Assembly (NCBI GenBank): GCA_001657325.1
Contig: LWRO01000050.1
Location: forward strand, 1-32,888
Direction of reading: 5' to 3'
Length of the DNA stretch: 32,888 bases
DNA from: Geitlerinema sp. BBD 1991-9
GTDB lineage: Bacteria; Cyanobacteriota; Cyanobacteriia; Cyanobacteriales; Geitlerinemataceae
The notes under the pieces are model-generated. The model ran no database searches and was not told where the DNA came from. It saw only the letters and a list, made by a program, of their open reading frames with translations. Both the position numbers and the translations under genes were made by a program. Positions 1 to 9,144 of this stretch are shown here, in pieces; position 1 is the stretch's first letter, and each line of letters begins with the position of its first letter.

Positions 1-115
1 CTCAAGTCAACCTGATTTGGGCAAGGGGGTGGGAACCGTCCTCTCTAGACGCAGACGCGCCTAGCTCTGCTGACTGCGGAAGCCTGAAGCAACTGGGGCG
101 GTTGAAGCGTCAGAA
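1..115. other. Left-edge non-coding stretch, possible IS200/IS605 remnant
   Basis: No intact coding frame is visible on either strand; plus-strand reading frames are interrupted by stops. The GC-rich text and the hairpin immediately following (116-144) resemble the region just past tnpB in cyanobacterial IS200/IS605-type elements, from memory of such ends. No transposase motif can be read here, so this is a weak suggestion. The window begins inside the feature, so its left boundary is unknown. Confidence 0.25.
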
Positions 116-144
116 ACGCCTACCTCAACGAAGTAGGTAGGCGT
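116..144. repeat. Perfect 10-bp-stem hairpin at the 3' end of the small membrane protein gene
   Basis: ACGCCTACCT (116-125) pairs perfectly with AGGTAGGCGT (135-144) around a 9-nt loop containing ACGAAGT. It covers the stop codon of the minus-strand gene that ends at 125. On the minus strand the stem is followed by TTTCT, so it could act as a weak transcription terminator for the minus-strand pair of genes. It also looks like an IS200/IS605-type end hairpin. A second hairpin at 2377-2399 has the same ACGAAGT loop core. Confidence 0.6.
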
Positions 145-448
145 AGTTCATCACCTCATCAACAGCACCGTAGAACAGCAATCCTGCCATTGCCGTTAAA
201 AACAATCGCGATGGTGGCGGCGACACCCGACGAACTAACAACACCACCGCACTCGTTGAAATCGAGAACAATTGGAGCGCCTGTAACCAGGAGGGAACAG
301 TCATATAGCCGTTCAGATCGAGGGGCGGGTACGGCGAGTTAGCCGTGGCAATGCTGACGAGATAGACAACAGCGATGGCTGTTTCGAGTAGAATCGCCCC
401 CGTTAACAGTGCCACCGACTGAGACGTCCAGACTTCTTTCATCCCCAT
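125..448 (-). CDS. Small hydrophobic membrane protein, unknown function
   Basis: I do not recognise this family. From the ATG at 448 it encodes about 107 residues; a TTG at 460 would add four more and an ATG at 442 would remove two. Three hydrophobic stretches are visible (roughly residues 12-35, 55-74 and 82-101), separated by a short proline-rich loop (NSPYPPLDLNG) and an RRVSPPPSR loop, so it is probably an inner-membrane protein with three helices. It lies 27 bp downstream of the REC-GGDEF-EAL gene on the same strand and is probably cotranscribed with it, but no functional link can be shown. No clear ribosome-binding site was found. Confidence 0.55.
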   Translation of the reverse strand: MGMKEVWTSQSVALLTGAILLETAIAVVYLVSIATANSPYPPLDLNGYMTVPSWLQALQLFSISTSAVVLLVRRVSPPPSRLFLTAMAGLLFYGAVDEVMNYAYLLR

Positions 449-475
449 AGATGCATTCAACTTTCAGATACCAAG

Positions 476-2248
476 TTAGGCAGACGATTCTGAGTTTAAG
501 ATAGGTCTGTTTGGAAATAGCGTATGACGTTTCATAAAGTCGATCGCCGCATCTTTGTCGAGGGGTTTAGCGAAGAAAAATCCCTGGCCGTAATCACAGC
601 TTAAAGATCTCAAAATGTCGAGTTGTAATTGATTTTCGATGCCTTCTGCAACCACATCGAGTTCTAGCGAGTGCGCGAGATTGACAATTGTTCTCGCAAT
701 ATCTAAGCTTTTGCGGTTCGATTCAATATCTTGAATAAACGTTCGATCGATCTTCAGCGTATCGATCGGAAATGATTGTAAATAGGACAAGCACGAATAG
801 CCCGTGCCGAAGTCATCGATCGACAGTTGAACCTGCTTGCCTTTCAAGAGTTCCAATAAATCGGTGGCATTGGATACCTTCTCCATTAAAATACTTTCTG
901 TAATTTCGATCTTGAGGTTCGAACCGTTCAAACCCGTCGATTGTAAAATGTCCTCGATCGAGTCGAGAATATCGGTATTCCCCAACTGAATTCCCGACAA
1001 GTTCACGCTAATACTCAAGAGATCGCATTCGACAACACATTGCGATCTCCACTCGCAAAGCTGACGGCAGGCTTCCGCGAGAACCCACTTACCCAACGGA
1101 ATAATCAACCCCGTTTCCTCGGCAACCGGAACGAACTCGCTCGGAGAAATCCAGCCTTGCGTCGGGTGATGCCAGCGGGCCAAGACTTCAAAACTCACGA
1201 GTTCGCCCGTAGCCAAACTGACAATGGGTTGAAACCGCAACGACAATTGTTGCTTTTCCAAAGCCGTTTTGAGATCGGCCTCGAGCTGCAAGCGTCGCGA
1301 CACCCGAGACTGCATACTATCGTCAAACCAGGCGAGCTTTTCCTGCCGGACTTTCGCGTCGTGCATGGCGAGATCGGCAGCCCGTAAAAAGTCCTCCGGG
1401 CGATCCGAGCGTAGGGTGTGTTCGGCAATCCCCATACAGGCGATCAGGAACACCACCGCACCGTTGAGATAAAACGGATTGCGAAACGCTCGATCGATCT
1501 GACCCGCCATTTGTCGGGCCAGTTGAACGTCTTCGATATCGGGGAGGAGAATCGCAAACTCGTTCGCACTGATGCGTGCGAGGGTGTCTGTCGGGCGGAT
1601 ACAAGACTCCAAACGTCGAGCGAGTTCGCGGGAAAGGTGTTCGCTAACCGTGTGACCCAAACCGTACTTCACCGTTCTCAAACCGTCGAAGTGAACGAAC
1701 ATCACCGCAAACCCATCGCCACAGCGTTCTTCAATTTGCGATCGAATCCGTTCGAGCAACCAACTTTCGTTCGGCAGTCCAGTGGCTCGATCGTAATAGG
1801 CATAATATTTCAGTCGATCGAGCGCGTTTTCCAAACTGTGCTGTTGCTCCCGCGACTGACGAACGCAGTTGACCGTCTTTTCGATCGTAATTTCCAGATC
1901 GCGGAAGTCCAGAGGTTTCATTAAAAAATCAAACGCCCCTCGATTCATCGCCGCGCGAAGATTGGGCAAATCACCATAAGCTGAAATGACGATTGCCTTG
2001 AGATGCGGGTCGATTTCGGGAAGCTGTTCGAGGAAGGCTAAGCCATCCATTTTCGGCATTTTTAAGTCCGTTAAAACGGCATCGATCCGACAGTTATTTT
2101 GTAAGTGTTCTAATGCCTCGACACCATTACTGGCAAAATGAAACTCAAATTTGCCCGCCCGAATCTGCTTGCGGAATCGTTGCTTGACGAGTCGTTCGAG
2201 TTCGCTTTCGTCATCGACAACCAAAATACAGCTGGAGGTAAAAGTCAT
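476..2248 (-). CDS. Response regulator with degenerate GGDEF and EAL (c-di-GMP phosphodiesterase-type) domains
   Basis: Cytoplasmic signalling protein of 590 residues predicted to bind or hydrolyse cyclic di-GMP. Receiver domain (about 5-125): acidic pair D12-D13, phospho-acceptor D61 in TDLKMPKMDG, and K111 in MKPLDF. A GGDEF-like domain (about 150-305) has SANEF at 227-231 in place of GGDEF, so cyclase activity is unlikely and the domain may be regulatory. The EAL domain (about 325-580) reads EVL instead of EAL but keeps the glutamate, and retains NLSGIQL, EITES, the DDFGTGYS loop, KIDRTFI, AEGIE and QGFFFAKP, so hydrolysis looks possible. The ATG at 2248 places the receiver directly at the N-terminus. 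It is followed by a small membrane protein gene and preceded by the hybrid kinase gene on the same strand, a plausible but unproven partner. Confidence 0.9.
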   Translation of the reverse strand: MTFTSSCILVVDDESELERLVKQRFRKQIRAGKFEFHFASNGVEALEHLQNNCRIDAVLTDLKMPKMDGLAFLEQLPEIDPHLKAIVISAYGDLPNLRAAMNRGAFDFLMKPLDFRDLEITIEKTVNCVRQSREQQHSLENALDRLKYYAYYDRATGLPNESWLLERIRSQIEERCGDGFAVMFVHFDGLRTVKYGLGHTVSEHLSRELARRLESCIRPTDTLARISANEFAILLPDIEDVQLARQMAGQIDRAFRNPFYLNGAVVFLIACMGIAEHTLRSDRPEDFLRAADLAMHDAKVRQEKLAWFDDSMQSRVSRRLQLEADLKTALEKQQLSLRFQPIVSLATGELVSFEVLARWHHPTQGWISPSEFVPVAEETGLIIPLGKWVLAEACRQLCEWRSQCVVECDLLSISVNLSGIQLGNTDILDSIEDILQSTGLNGSNLKIEITESILMEKVSNATDLLELLKGKQVQLSIDDFGTGYSCLSYLQSFPIDTLKIDRTFIQDIESNRKSLDIARTIVNLAHSLELDVVAEGIENQLQLDILRSLSCDYGQGFFFAKPLDKDAAIDFMKRHTLFPNRPILNSESSA

Positions 2249-2376
2249 GAAACCATCCGATAAGCAAGATTACGTAGCATGAAATAAAGCTGATGTTGAC
2301 TCGACGGTATTAGAGAAGGGATGTTGCTGGGACGATCGACTCGGGTGAAACTGTCTTAATCTTTAAACTAAAAGAA

Positions 2377-2399
2377 TGTCCCCGACGAAGTAGGGGGCA
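2377..2399 (-). terminator. Possible terminator hairpin downstream of the hybrid kinase gene
   Basis: TGTCCCC (2377-2383) pairs with GGGGGCA (2393-2399), seven pairs including one G-U, around a 9-nt loop with ACGAAGT. On the minus strand the stem is followed by the T-rich ATTCTTTTAG, so it may terminate the kinase transcript that ends at 2524. The loop matches that of the 116-144 hairpin, so a repeat origin is equally possible. Confidence 0.35.
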
Positions 2400-2523
2400 A
2401 ACCCACGACAAGCATCGAGTCAATCCACGATCGATCCGTTGGAGCCGCCCGAATCTTACATCTTCACTATTGTATTTCGGATAATTTGAGATGCAAGGCG
2501 GGCCGATCGATAACGATCGATCG

Positions 2524-5500
2524 TTAAGGTGTTGGAATCGTCATGATAAATTCAGCATAGATCCCGGTTTCACTCTCAACGTCTAGCGTTCCGCCATGTT
2601 GGCGTACCACAATGTCATAGGTCATTGACAAACCTAAACCCGTTCCCTCCCCAGGTGGTTTAGTCGTAAAAAACGGATCGAAGACCCGGGCTTTGACCTC
2701 CGGTGTGAGACCGAAGCCGTTGTCTCGGATGCGAATTTCAACCCGGTCGTCGAGCAATCGGGTCGTAACGCGCACGCGGGGAACGAAGGTATCTTCAAGT
2801 TGTCGCCGTTTCGCCATCGCCACATAACAGGCGTTATCTACGAGATTAATCCAGGCGCGGTTGAGATCTGACGGAACGACCTCGATCGAGCCAATCCGTT
2901 CGTCGTAGTCTGTTTCCAGCACGATATCGAAATCCGGCTCGATGGCACGACGACTGTGATAGGCCAACTGCACCGCTTCATCGAGAAGACGGTTGAGATC
3001 GGCCTCGCATCGTTCGCCAGTCTGCGAGCGAGCGTGCTGCAACATATTACGAATGATATTTTCAGCCCGTTGGCTGTGGCGATCGATCGCCGCAGCATTG
3101 TCTTGTAAGTCCGCGAGAAGCTCGCGAACCGTTCGTTCGTCTTCTCGGACGAAACGATCGAGGTACCGATCGAGAACCTCCTGTAAATCCTGCATCAACT
3201 CGATCGAACCCTCAGCATAATTCTTCACGAAATTTAAAGGATTTCGCAGTTCGTGAGCGACTCCTGCCGTTAGCGTTCCCAACGAGGCCAGTTTTTCCTG
3301 GGCGACGAGTTGCTGCTGTACCGCCTTGAGGTCAGCCGTGCGTCGTTCGATCGTGTCCTCCAAACTCGACGAATAAGCGGCGAGCTTGTCGTTCACCTGT
3401 TGCAGTTCTCGGTTAGCCCCTGCCAACGTATCGTAAAGACGGGCGTTTTCCACCGAAATCGCAACCTGAGCGCACAACAGATTTAACATTTCGACGCGCT
3501 CGCTCGAAAAAGCACCCGCGATCTCCTGATGTTCCACATACAACACGCCGACAGCTTGTCCGCGATTGAAAATCGGCAAGCACAGCAGGGACTTCGGCAA
3601 TCGACGGGCAAAGGCGGGATCGGTGGCAAAGCGAATTTCCCGCCGCACGTCGTCACTCGAGATCGAACGACCTGTACGATCGACATACCGAACGATCGAA
3701 CGCGGTAACGCTAGACAATCTTCCAACGGCATCGGGTGGAGATTGCACGGTTGTCGTTCGTGGAAGCAGTACGGAGTGCTATCGCAACGGGCGACCACCG
3801 TTAGTTCCCCATCGTCTCGCCACACCAGCGCCCCTCCGTCCGCACCGACGTTTTCCATCATGACTTCCATCGATCGAGCCAACAGTCGATCGCGGTGAAT
3901 CTCGCTCGATAACATTTGGGCAATCTTGAGAACGGTGTCGCAATCCAACGCAGCCCGTCCCGTCCCGCAATTCCATCGCCCACTGTCGAGACGACGAGAG
4001 CGACCGATCTCGCCCGAAGCATCGAACCACTGAGGATAGCGAGATCCCAGATCGATCGCCTTCGCCCACGCACCCCAGCGCACGTAACCGTAATATGCCT
4101 CCATCGCGTAAGTGCGGGCGACGTTGCTTTTCCCCCAAGCCTCGTAAAAACGAGCTGTACGCTCGCACAATATCGCTTCGTCGTTGGCAAAATCGTTCTC
4201 CCGTGCGAGGGCGACGGCCCGATCGAATCCCTCTAAAGCCCCCAATCGATCGTCGAGAACCCAAAACCGCTCGGCTTCCACCCACTCGACGTAATGGCTG
4301 TAATTCACCGGCGCGTCGTCCGCCCACCTTTGCAACATTTGCAAGTTCGCCGCCACCCGTGCCAAAATTGTCTCCCGCCCTGCTGCGTCGGCCTCAGGAA
4401 ACTGCCACAGGCGCGCCAGGGAATCGTAGAGGCGAAACACCGCCACAAAGATCGCTCCTGGCGTTCCCGCCAAATCCGGCTCGGCGAGATCGCAGCAGGC
4501 CACAGCCCGCGACGGATCGTCAAACCAGCAGGCCAGCATGGCTTCCACGAGACGCACCTGACCGATGGCAAACCGATCTCCCGCTCGTTCCAATCGCGGG
4601 AGTTGTTCCACTACATTGAAAACCTCCCCCGCCAACCGATCCGGTTGTTGCGCTCGTCCCGATAAATTTAAAACCGCCTGTCGGTAGAGTTCGCTCCAAG
4701 TCAAAGCCGTTTGTTGCTGAATTTGACGCAATCGATCGCGATGCTCGGCCATTTCCCCGGCGAGTTCCGTCAGCTCACAACCGGCAAACAATGCTGTATA
4801 ACCGTAAATGTACAACCCGTAAGCCGCCCATTCTAAATTACCCATCTCTATCCCGACGGCGTAACTTTCAAGGAGTGGGAACAGCGTATTTTGGAGCGGT
4901 TCTTTCCAAGGACGGATATAGGTATTGAAGACGACGAGAACTTCCGTTTTAAACGGTTGAGACTTCGATCGAGATACCTGGGACAGGGCAAGCCGTCCGA
5001 ACTGAAAACCCGTTTCCACACAGCCGAGCCTCGCGCACTGAAGCAACCCGTACCCCACAAAGCCAAAGGCCGACATGGGCGAAAGACCACCTTCCAAGGT
5101 CAGGCGAACTTGGGTACAGACAATAAGAGGATAGAGTTTTGGAAAAGCTTGGTAGGCTGAAGCTGTGGTGCAAGCGAGCAGGTGCATTGCAGCCAAACCG
5201 TTCGGATCGCGCATCGGGGGCAAATCGTTTAACGTGTGCGGCGCGCGATCGCCCAATCGATCGACGATATCTGCCAAAGCTGTATCGAGATCGTCCTGAG
5301 TCGGGTCTTCTGGTAAATCGATCCCAAAGGATTTCAAGGCGGTCAACGCAAGGCGCGTCGCTTCGACCTGCTGGTTTTGCGTGGCGAGTGCTTGAATTTC
5401 AACGGTGTCTGCCTTCACACGCTCGAGGGCATGACGAACCTGTCGCCGCACCTCTCCAGCTAACCGCGCCACGCGCTCGAAATCGCTGGTGAGATAAGCC

Positions 5501-7920
5501 GTTTCCACGGCCGCCTCGTACAGTGCCAAGGCCAAGTCGTATTGAACCGTCCAACAGTTCGCTTCCAGTAACGCGATCCCTCGAGTCAAGTAGTCGTCAG
5601 CGTTAGCATAGGCAAAGGTGGTACGCGCTCTGTGTCCGACGAGCAGGTTGAGTTCCGCGAGGCGTTGTCGTTCTGCCGGATCGTCGAGTTCTGTTGCCAC
5701 CCGGTTGAGAACGTTTGCGATCCGACACAATTGGTTTTCGCGGTCGCGGTCTGGGGTTCGATCGAACAGCAAACGTCCGATTTCCAAGTGTGTGGCGACT
5801 CGTCGATCGAGGGGAATCGAACGGTATGCTGCCTGCTGAACGCGATTGTGAAGAAAGCGATAGGCAGGACTGCATTCGGCAGGTGAAGCCGAGGACACCT
5901 CGTCGATCTCGGCGCTTTGGGAGAAGCAATAGACTTCACTCGTCGGGAGGAGCAACCGCACCGATAAAGCGGGTTTTAAGAGGTAGGAGGTTTCGGCTTT
6001 CGATCGATCGCAGGCACTGGCCAGCGTTGCCAAATCGAAAGAATTCCCGAGACAAGCGGCTCGTTGCAATACGGCTTGAGTCGGTTCCGGCAATTTTTGC
6101 AATTTCACCGCCAGCAAGTCCAACACGTCTGCGGTCACCGACCGAGATCGAACGAGTGTCAAATCGCATTGCCACGACCCCGACGCTCGATCGAAAGAGA
6201 TCGAGCCGTCGTCGTAAAGGGCTTGCAGGTATTGGGCGACAAAAAAAGGATTGCCCCCCGTTTTTTTACCTACACATTCGTTCAACTGAGCGGCTCGATC
6301 GAGGGGACAGTGTAGCGTATCGGCGATGAGACGTTGCTGCGCCCGACGATTGAGTCCGGAAAGGGTTAGATTTTCGATCTCGGTTCCGTTTTGACGTAAC
6401 GTGTCGAGCGTGCAGATGAGGAGATGCGTAGTAGACACTTCATCGTCTCGGTACGCACCCAACACCAACAAATACCCCCCATCGTTTCCTCCCACGATCG
6501 CGCCGAGTAAGTCGAGAGATGCCGGATCGGCCCACTGTAAATCGTCGAGAAACAGTACGAGGGGATGCTCTGGCGTAGCCAAGAGACGAACGAACTGTCG
6601 AAACAAGCGATTAAAGCAGTTGCGCGCGGCCGCAGCTTCGAGTTCCGGGGTTTTGGGGATGTCGCCCACGAGTCGAGCCAAATCGGGAACGGCTTCGACG
6701 ATCGCTCCGATGCCGTCGCCGAGTGCGTCCAAAAGGCGAATTTTCCAAGCTGCAACGATATTGGGGGGTTCTGCCAACAGTTGGGTGACTAAATCGGAGA
6801 ACGCCCGAACGAACGCTGAGAAAGGAACGTTGTTTTGGAACTGGTCGAACTTACCGCCGACGAAATAGCCCCGCTGTCGGGTGATGGGTTCACAAACGGC
6901 GTTCAAGAGAGCCGTTTTACCAATGCCTGCTGCTCCCGTCACCACGATCGTTTCGACTGCACCACGACGCACGCGCTCGAACGCTGCCAGCAGCGTTTCG
7001 ATATCTCCTTCCCGGCCGTAGAGGGTTTTGGGAACGACGAGTCGATCGTAGCGATCGTGCGTTGCGAGGGGAAAGGGTTCGATCGAGCCGGTCGTTTCCC
7101 ACTGTTGGCGAGCCGTTTCTAAATCGGCTTCCAAACCTTCTGCACTCTGATAGCGCTCTTCTGGGGCTTTGGCCGTTAATTTCAGCACGATGTCGCTGAG
7201 GGGTTTTGGGATTGACGGCTCGATTTCGCAGGGCGGGACGGGAAGTCGTGCGATGTGGGCGTGGATCAGTTCGAGGGGATCGGTGCTGTGAAACGGCAAT
7301 CGCCCGGTCAGCAGTTGGTAGAAGACGATGCCGAGGGAGTAGAAATCCGTTCGATAGTCGAGATAGCGGTTGGTTCGTCCAGTCTGTTCGGGGGACATAT
7401 AGGCCAGGCAACTGTCGAGAAGGCGAGGATCGATCGCTTCCTCCGTTTCCCCACCGGTTAAAACGGATGCCAGTTTGAAATCGAACAGTTTGGTCTCGTA
7501 ACTGTGGGGATGGACGAGAAGGTTATGGGGGCGGATGTCTTTGTGAACGATGCAATGGTGGTACAAGTCGATCGCGGTGCGGGCGATTGAGAGAGCAATT
7601 TTGAAAAACGTATTGAGATCGATCGAGTGGTTTTCGAGGTATCGATCGAGGACGATCGCGCCTTCCCAATCTTCCATGACGAGAACGTAGCCGTTGCCGT
7701 AGGGGTCTAAGCTGAGGGGGCGGACGACGCGCGGGCTGTCGAACTGACTGGCGATCGCGTACTGATGGCGAAACTGCAGCAGCTCGGTGGCGGTGGGATA
7801 GGGGTTTTTCAGAATTTTGAGGACGATCGAGCGGTGGTCGGCGAGGCGGATACCCCGATAAACCCGCGTTCGGATGCCGTCGTAGAGCGGCTCGATCGAT
7901 CGATAGCCGGACAGTTCCAT
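2524..7920 (-). CDS. Ser/Thr kinase - AAA ATPase - GAF - histidine kinase hybrid (HstK type)
   Basis: Giant signalling protein of 1,798 residues from the ATG at 7920, whose product begins MELSGYRSIEPLYDG as kinase domains of this type do; a GTG at 8025 would add 35 non-homologous residues. N-terminal Ser/Thr kinase (about 1-275) has ATP lysine K35, catalytic D128 and N133 in HKDIRPHN, D147 in DFK (DFG in ordinary kinases) and SPEQTGR. An AAA ATPase follows with Walker A GAAGIGKT near 330 and Walker B LVLFLDDLQWAD near 455. Then come a long helical, TPR-like region (about 600-1300), a GAF domain (about 1350-1490), a coiled coil, and a histidine kinase with H1556 in VAHELRNPLNF, N-box NLVDNAC and G-boxes DNGFG and GEGTGLGLS. 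Family members are common in filamentous cyanobacteria and receive unknown signals. No membrane segment is seen. Confidence 0.92.
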   Translation of the reverse strand: MELSGYRSIEPLYDGIRTRVYRGIRLADHRSIVLKILKNPYPTATELLQFRHQYAIASQFDSPRVVRPLSLDPYGNGYVLVMEDWEGAIVLDRYLENHSIDLNTFFKIALSIARTAIDLYHHCIVHKDIRPHNLLVHPHSYETKLFDFKLASVLTGGETEEAIDPRLLDSCLAYMSPEQTGRTNRYLDYRTDFYSLGIVFYQLLTGRLPFHSTDPLELIHAHIARLPVPPCEIEPSIPKPLSDIVLKLTAKAPEERYQSAEGLEADLETARQQWETTGSIEPFPLATHDRYDRLVVPKTLYGREGDIETLLAAFERVRRGAVETIVVTGAAGIGKTALLNAVCEPITRQRGYFVGGKFDQFQNNVPFSAFVRAFSDLVTQLLAEPPNIVAAWKIRLLDALGDGIGAIVEAVPDLARLVGDIPKTPELEAAAARNCFNRLFRQFVRLLATPEHPLVLFLDDLQWADPASLDLLGAIVGGNDGGYLLVLGAYRDDEVSTTHLLICTLDTLRQNGTEIENLTLSGLNRRAQQRLIADTLHCPLDRAAQLNECVGKKTGGNPFFVAQYLQALYDDGSISFDRASGSWQCDLTLVRSRSVTADVLDLLAVKLQKLPEPTQAVLQRAACLGNSFDLATLASACDRSKAETSYLLKPALSVRLLLPTSEVYCFSQSAEIDEVSSASPAECSPAYRFLHNRVQQAAYRSIPLDRRVATHLEIGRLLFDRTPDRDRENQLCRIANVLNRVATELDDPAERQRLAELNLLVGHRARTTFAYANADDYLTRGIALLEANCWTVQYDLALALYEAAVETAYLTSDFERVARLAGEVRRQVRHALERVKADTVEIQALATQNQQVEATRLALTALKSFGIDLPEDPTQDDLDTALADIVDRLGDRAPHTLNDLPPMRDPNGLAAMHLLACTTASAYQAFPKLYPLIVCTQVRLTLEGGLSPMSAFGFVGYGLLQCARLGCVETGFQFGRLALSQVSRSKSQPFKTEVLVVFNTYIRPWKEPLQNTLFPLLESYAVGIEMGNLEWAAYGLYIYGYTALFAGCELTELAGEMAEHRDRLRQIQQQTALTWSELYRQAVLNLSGRAQQPDRLAGEVFNVVEQLPRLERAGDRFAIGQVRLVEAMLACWFDDPSRAVACCDLAEPDLAGTPGAIFVAVFRLYDSLARLWQFPEADAAGRETILARVAANLQMLQRWADDAPVNYSHYVEWVEAERFWVLDDRLGALEGFDRAVALARENDFANDEAILCERTARFYEAWGKSNVARTYAMEAYYGYVRWGAWAKAIDLGSRYPQWFDASGEIGRSRRLDSGRWNCGTGRAALDCDTVLKIAQMLSSEIHRDRLLARSMEVMMENVGADGGALVWRDDGELTVVARCDSTPYCFHERQPCNLHPMPLEDCLALPRSIVRYVDRTGRSISSDDVRREIRFATDPAFARRLPKSLLCLPIFNRGQAVGVLYVEHQEIAGAFSSERVEMLNLLCAQVAISVENARLYDTLAGANRELQQVNDKLAAYSSSLEDTIERRTADLKAVQQQLVAQEKLASLGTLTAGVAHELRNPLNFVKNYAEGSIELMQDLQEVLDRYLDRFVREDERTVRELLADLQDNAAAIDRHSQRAENIIRNMLQHARSQTGERCEADLNRLLDEAVQLAYHSRRAIEPDFDIVLETDYDERIGSIEVVPSDLNRAWINLVDNACYVAMAKRRQLEDTFVPRVRVTTRLLDDRVEIRIRDNGFGLTPEVKARVFDPFFTTKPPGEGTGLGLSMTYDIVVRQHGGTLDVESETGIYAEFIMTIPTP

Positions 7921-8018
7921 GGAAGTCGTCGATGGAGGGTGGGGAATCGGCAAGCGGTAGCGAACAAGAGACGATGCGTATCGTTCTCTCGTCGGTTTCC
8001 TGGCGTTGAGATCGCCAC

Positions 8019-8699
8019 TCAACACCCAATTTTTGACTGATACTGTTGCACCTGAAGATCGATGCCCGTAATTGCCGTTCCGACGACCACGGCATCTGCG
8101 CCCAAGTTTAACGCCTGTTTTGCCATGTCGGGAGATGCGATTCCGCCTTCACACACGACGAAAACCTCAGCACTCCGATGGCGGACAATGTCTTTCAATA
8201 GGTCAAATCCTGGTGGTTTAGCGTGTTGCGTGGTTGCTGTGTAGCCGTAGAGCGTCGTTCCGACGATTTCCACGCCCGCTTCCATCGCTGCCCTTGCAGA
8301 TTCGATCGTATCCACGTCCGCCATGACGATTTTCCCCAAGTCTTCGCGAACGCGCGTGACAATTTCAATAAATGTTTCTTTATCCGGACGCGATCGAAGG
8401 GTTCCGTCGATCGCCACGATATCGGCTCCTGCTTCGGCAACGGCACGAGCATGGTGGAATTGTGGGGTAATGTACACGTCGCTACCGGGAAGTGTTTGTT
8501 TCCACAGCCCAATGATGGGCGTATCGGGCAGTCGATCTCGGACGGCACGAACGTGCTGGGGACTTTCGATGCGAACCCCGACTGCACCGTTTCGCATGGA
8601 AGCTTCCGCCATCGCCGAAATGACGTAAGGATCGCGAAGGGGCGATCCGACTGGTGCTTGACAGGAGACGATGAGTCCTCGAAGCCGTTCTAGCGACAT
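8019..8699 (-). CDS. nanE: Putative N-acetylmannosamine-6-phosphate 2-epimerase (NanE)
   Basis: A TIM-barrel enzyme that interconverts N-acetylmannosamine-6-P and N-acetylglucosamine-6-P in amino-sugar metabolism. From the ATG at 8699 it is 226 residues, the usual NanE length. Typical motifs: LIVSCQAPVGSPL near the start, AVGVRIESP, IIGLWKQ...SDVYITP with the conserved lysine K67, ADVDTIESA, GTTLYGYT, and CEGGI with E184 followed by the phosphate-binding GADAVVVGTAIT. A TTG at 8792 would add 31 residues unlike the family, so the inner ATG is preferred although no Shine-Dalgarno is visible. It lies 98 bp upstream of the hybrid kinase gene on the same strand. No NanA lyase, NanK kinase or sialic-acid synthase is in the window, so its role may be to supply amino sugars for polysaccharide rather than to degrade sialic acid. 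Confidence 0.82.
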   Translation of the reverse strand: MSLERLRGLIVSCQAPVGSPLRDPYVISAMAEASMRNGAVGVRIESPQHVRAVRDRLPDTPIIGLWKQTLPGSDVYITPQFHHARAVAEAGADIVAIDGTLRSRPDKETFIEIVTRVREDLGKIVMADVDTIESARAAMEAGVEIVGTTLYGYTATTQHAKPPGFDLLKDIVRHRSAEVFVVCEGGIASPDMAKQALNLGADAVVVGTAITGIDLQVQQYQSKIGC

Positions 8700-8978
8700 C
8701 GCGTCAGGGGAATACGTGTTTTCAATAATTTTGCCAGAAGATGGGGTGAGTTTGAAAGCATCGATCTCGGCTCCAGTGAAATCTGCTCTCAAGTTTTTAT
8801 GTTACGGGCTAGAGCAGCGGTACAAAAGTGCTTGGTGCGTTACGCGGAAATCTCATTAACTGGATTTCAACCCATTTTGCGTCCGCGTAACACACCCTAC
8901 CATTACTTCTGTACTGGCGCTCTAGAAAACCGTGCTGTGTTCTTCGAGCTGAGGTGAATCTTCAGGGTTACAATTCGT

Positions 8979-9024
8979 TTTTGAATTGGCATTTTCAAAT
9001 CAATCGATCGAGCTTTTTAAAATC
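8979..9024 (+). repeat. Direct repeat, copy 1
   Basis: The first 31 bases (8979-9009) match 9145-9175 with only two differences (CA versus TG in the middle). A looser match, a T-run/A-run palindrome, extends both copies to about 46 bp. The unit contains its own small inverted repeat TTTGAA...TTCAAA. Confidence 0.7.
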
Positions 9025-9071
9025 AATTCGTAGAATAAACCCTCCGCACCTCGACGGCTCGACTGAGCGCT

Positions 9072-9122
9072 CGCAACCCCACCGCCTTCGGCACCTCCCC
9101 TGGCGAAGGCGGTGGGGTTGCG
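9072..9122. repeat. Strong 19-bp perfect inverted repeat
   Basis: CGCAACCCCACCGCCTTCG (9072-9090) is the exact reverse complement of 9104-9122, with a 13-nt loop. It is GC-rich and would form a very stable hairpin in RNA or single-stranded DNA. It sits between the direct-repeat copies and next to a mobile-element-like terminus. There is no adjoining T-run, so it is not a simple intrinsic terminator; a REP- or MITE-type origin is more likely. Confidence 0.8.
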
Positions 9123-9123
9123 A

Positions 9124-9144
9124 TTGTAAAAGTGAGATGCACCC
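9124..9144 (-). mobile_element. Solo terminus of a MITE-like element
   Basis: Read on the minus strand this begins GGGTGCATCTCACTTTTACAA. It matches the left end of the 87-bp element at 25185-25205 at 18 of 21 positions, and its outer 12 bases are identical to that element's right end. The boundary falls exactly at 9144, where direct-repeat copy 2 begins. No matching opposite end was found near 9010, so this is a truncated or rearranged copy. Confidence 0.5.

Noticed and set aside
2487-2498. TGAGATGCAAGG, a partial match to the MITE terminus
   Set aside because: Only 9 of 12 bases are consistent with the terminus, there is no inverted partner and no target duplication; likely chance.
5715-6329. 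204-codon plus-strand frame in the hybrid kinase gene
   Set aside because: Arg/Ser-rich shadow with no family features. The kinase frame is intact across it.
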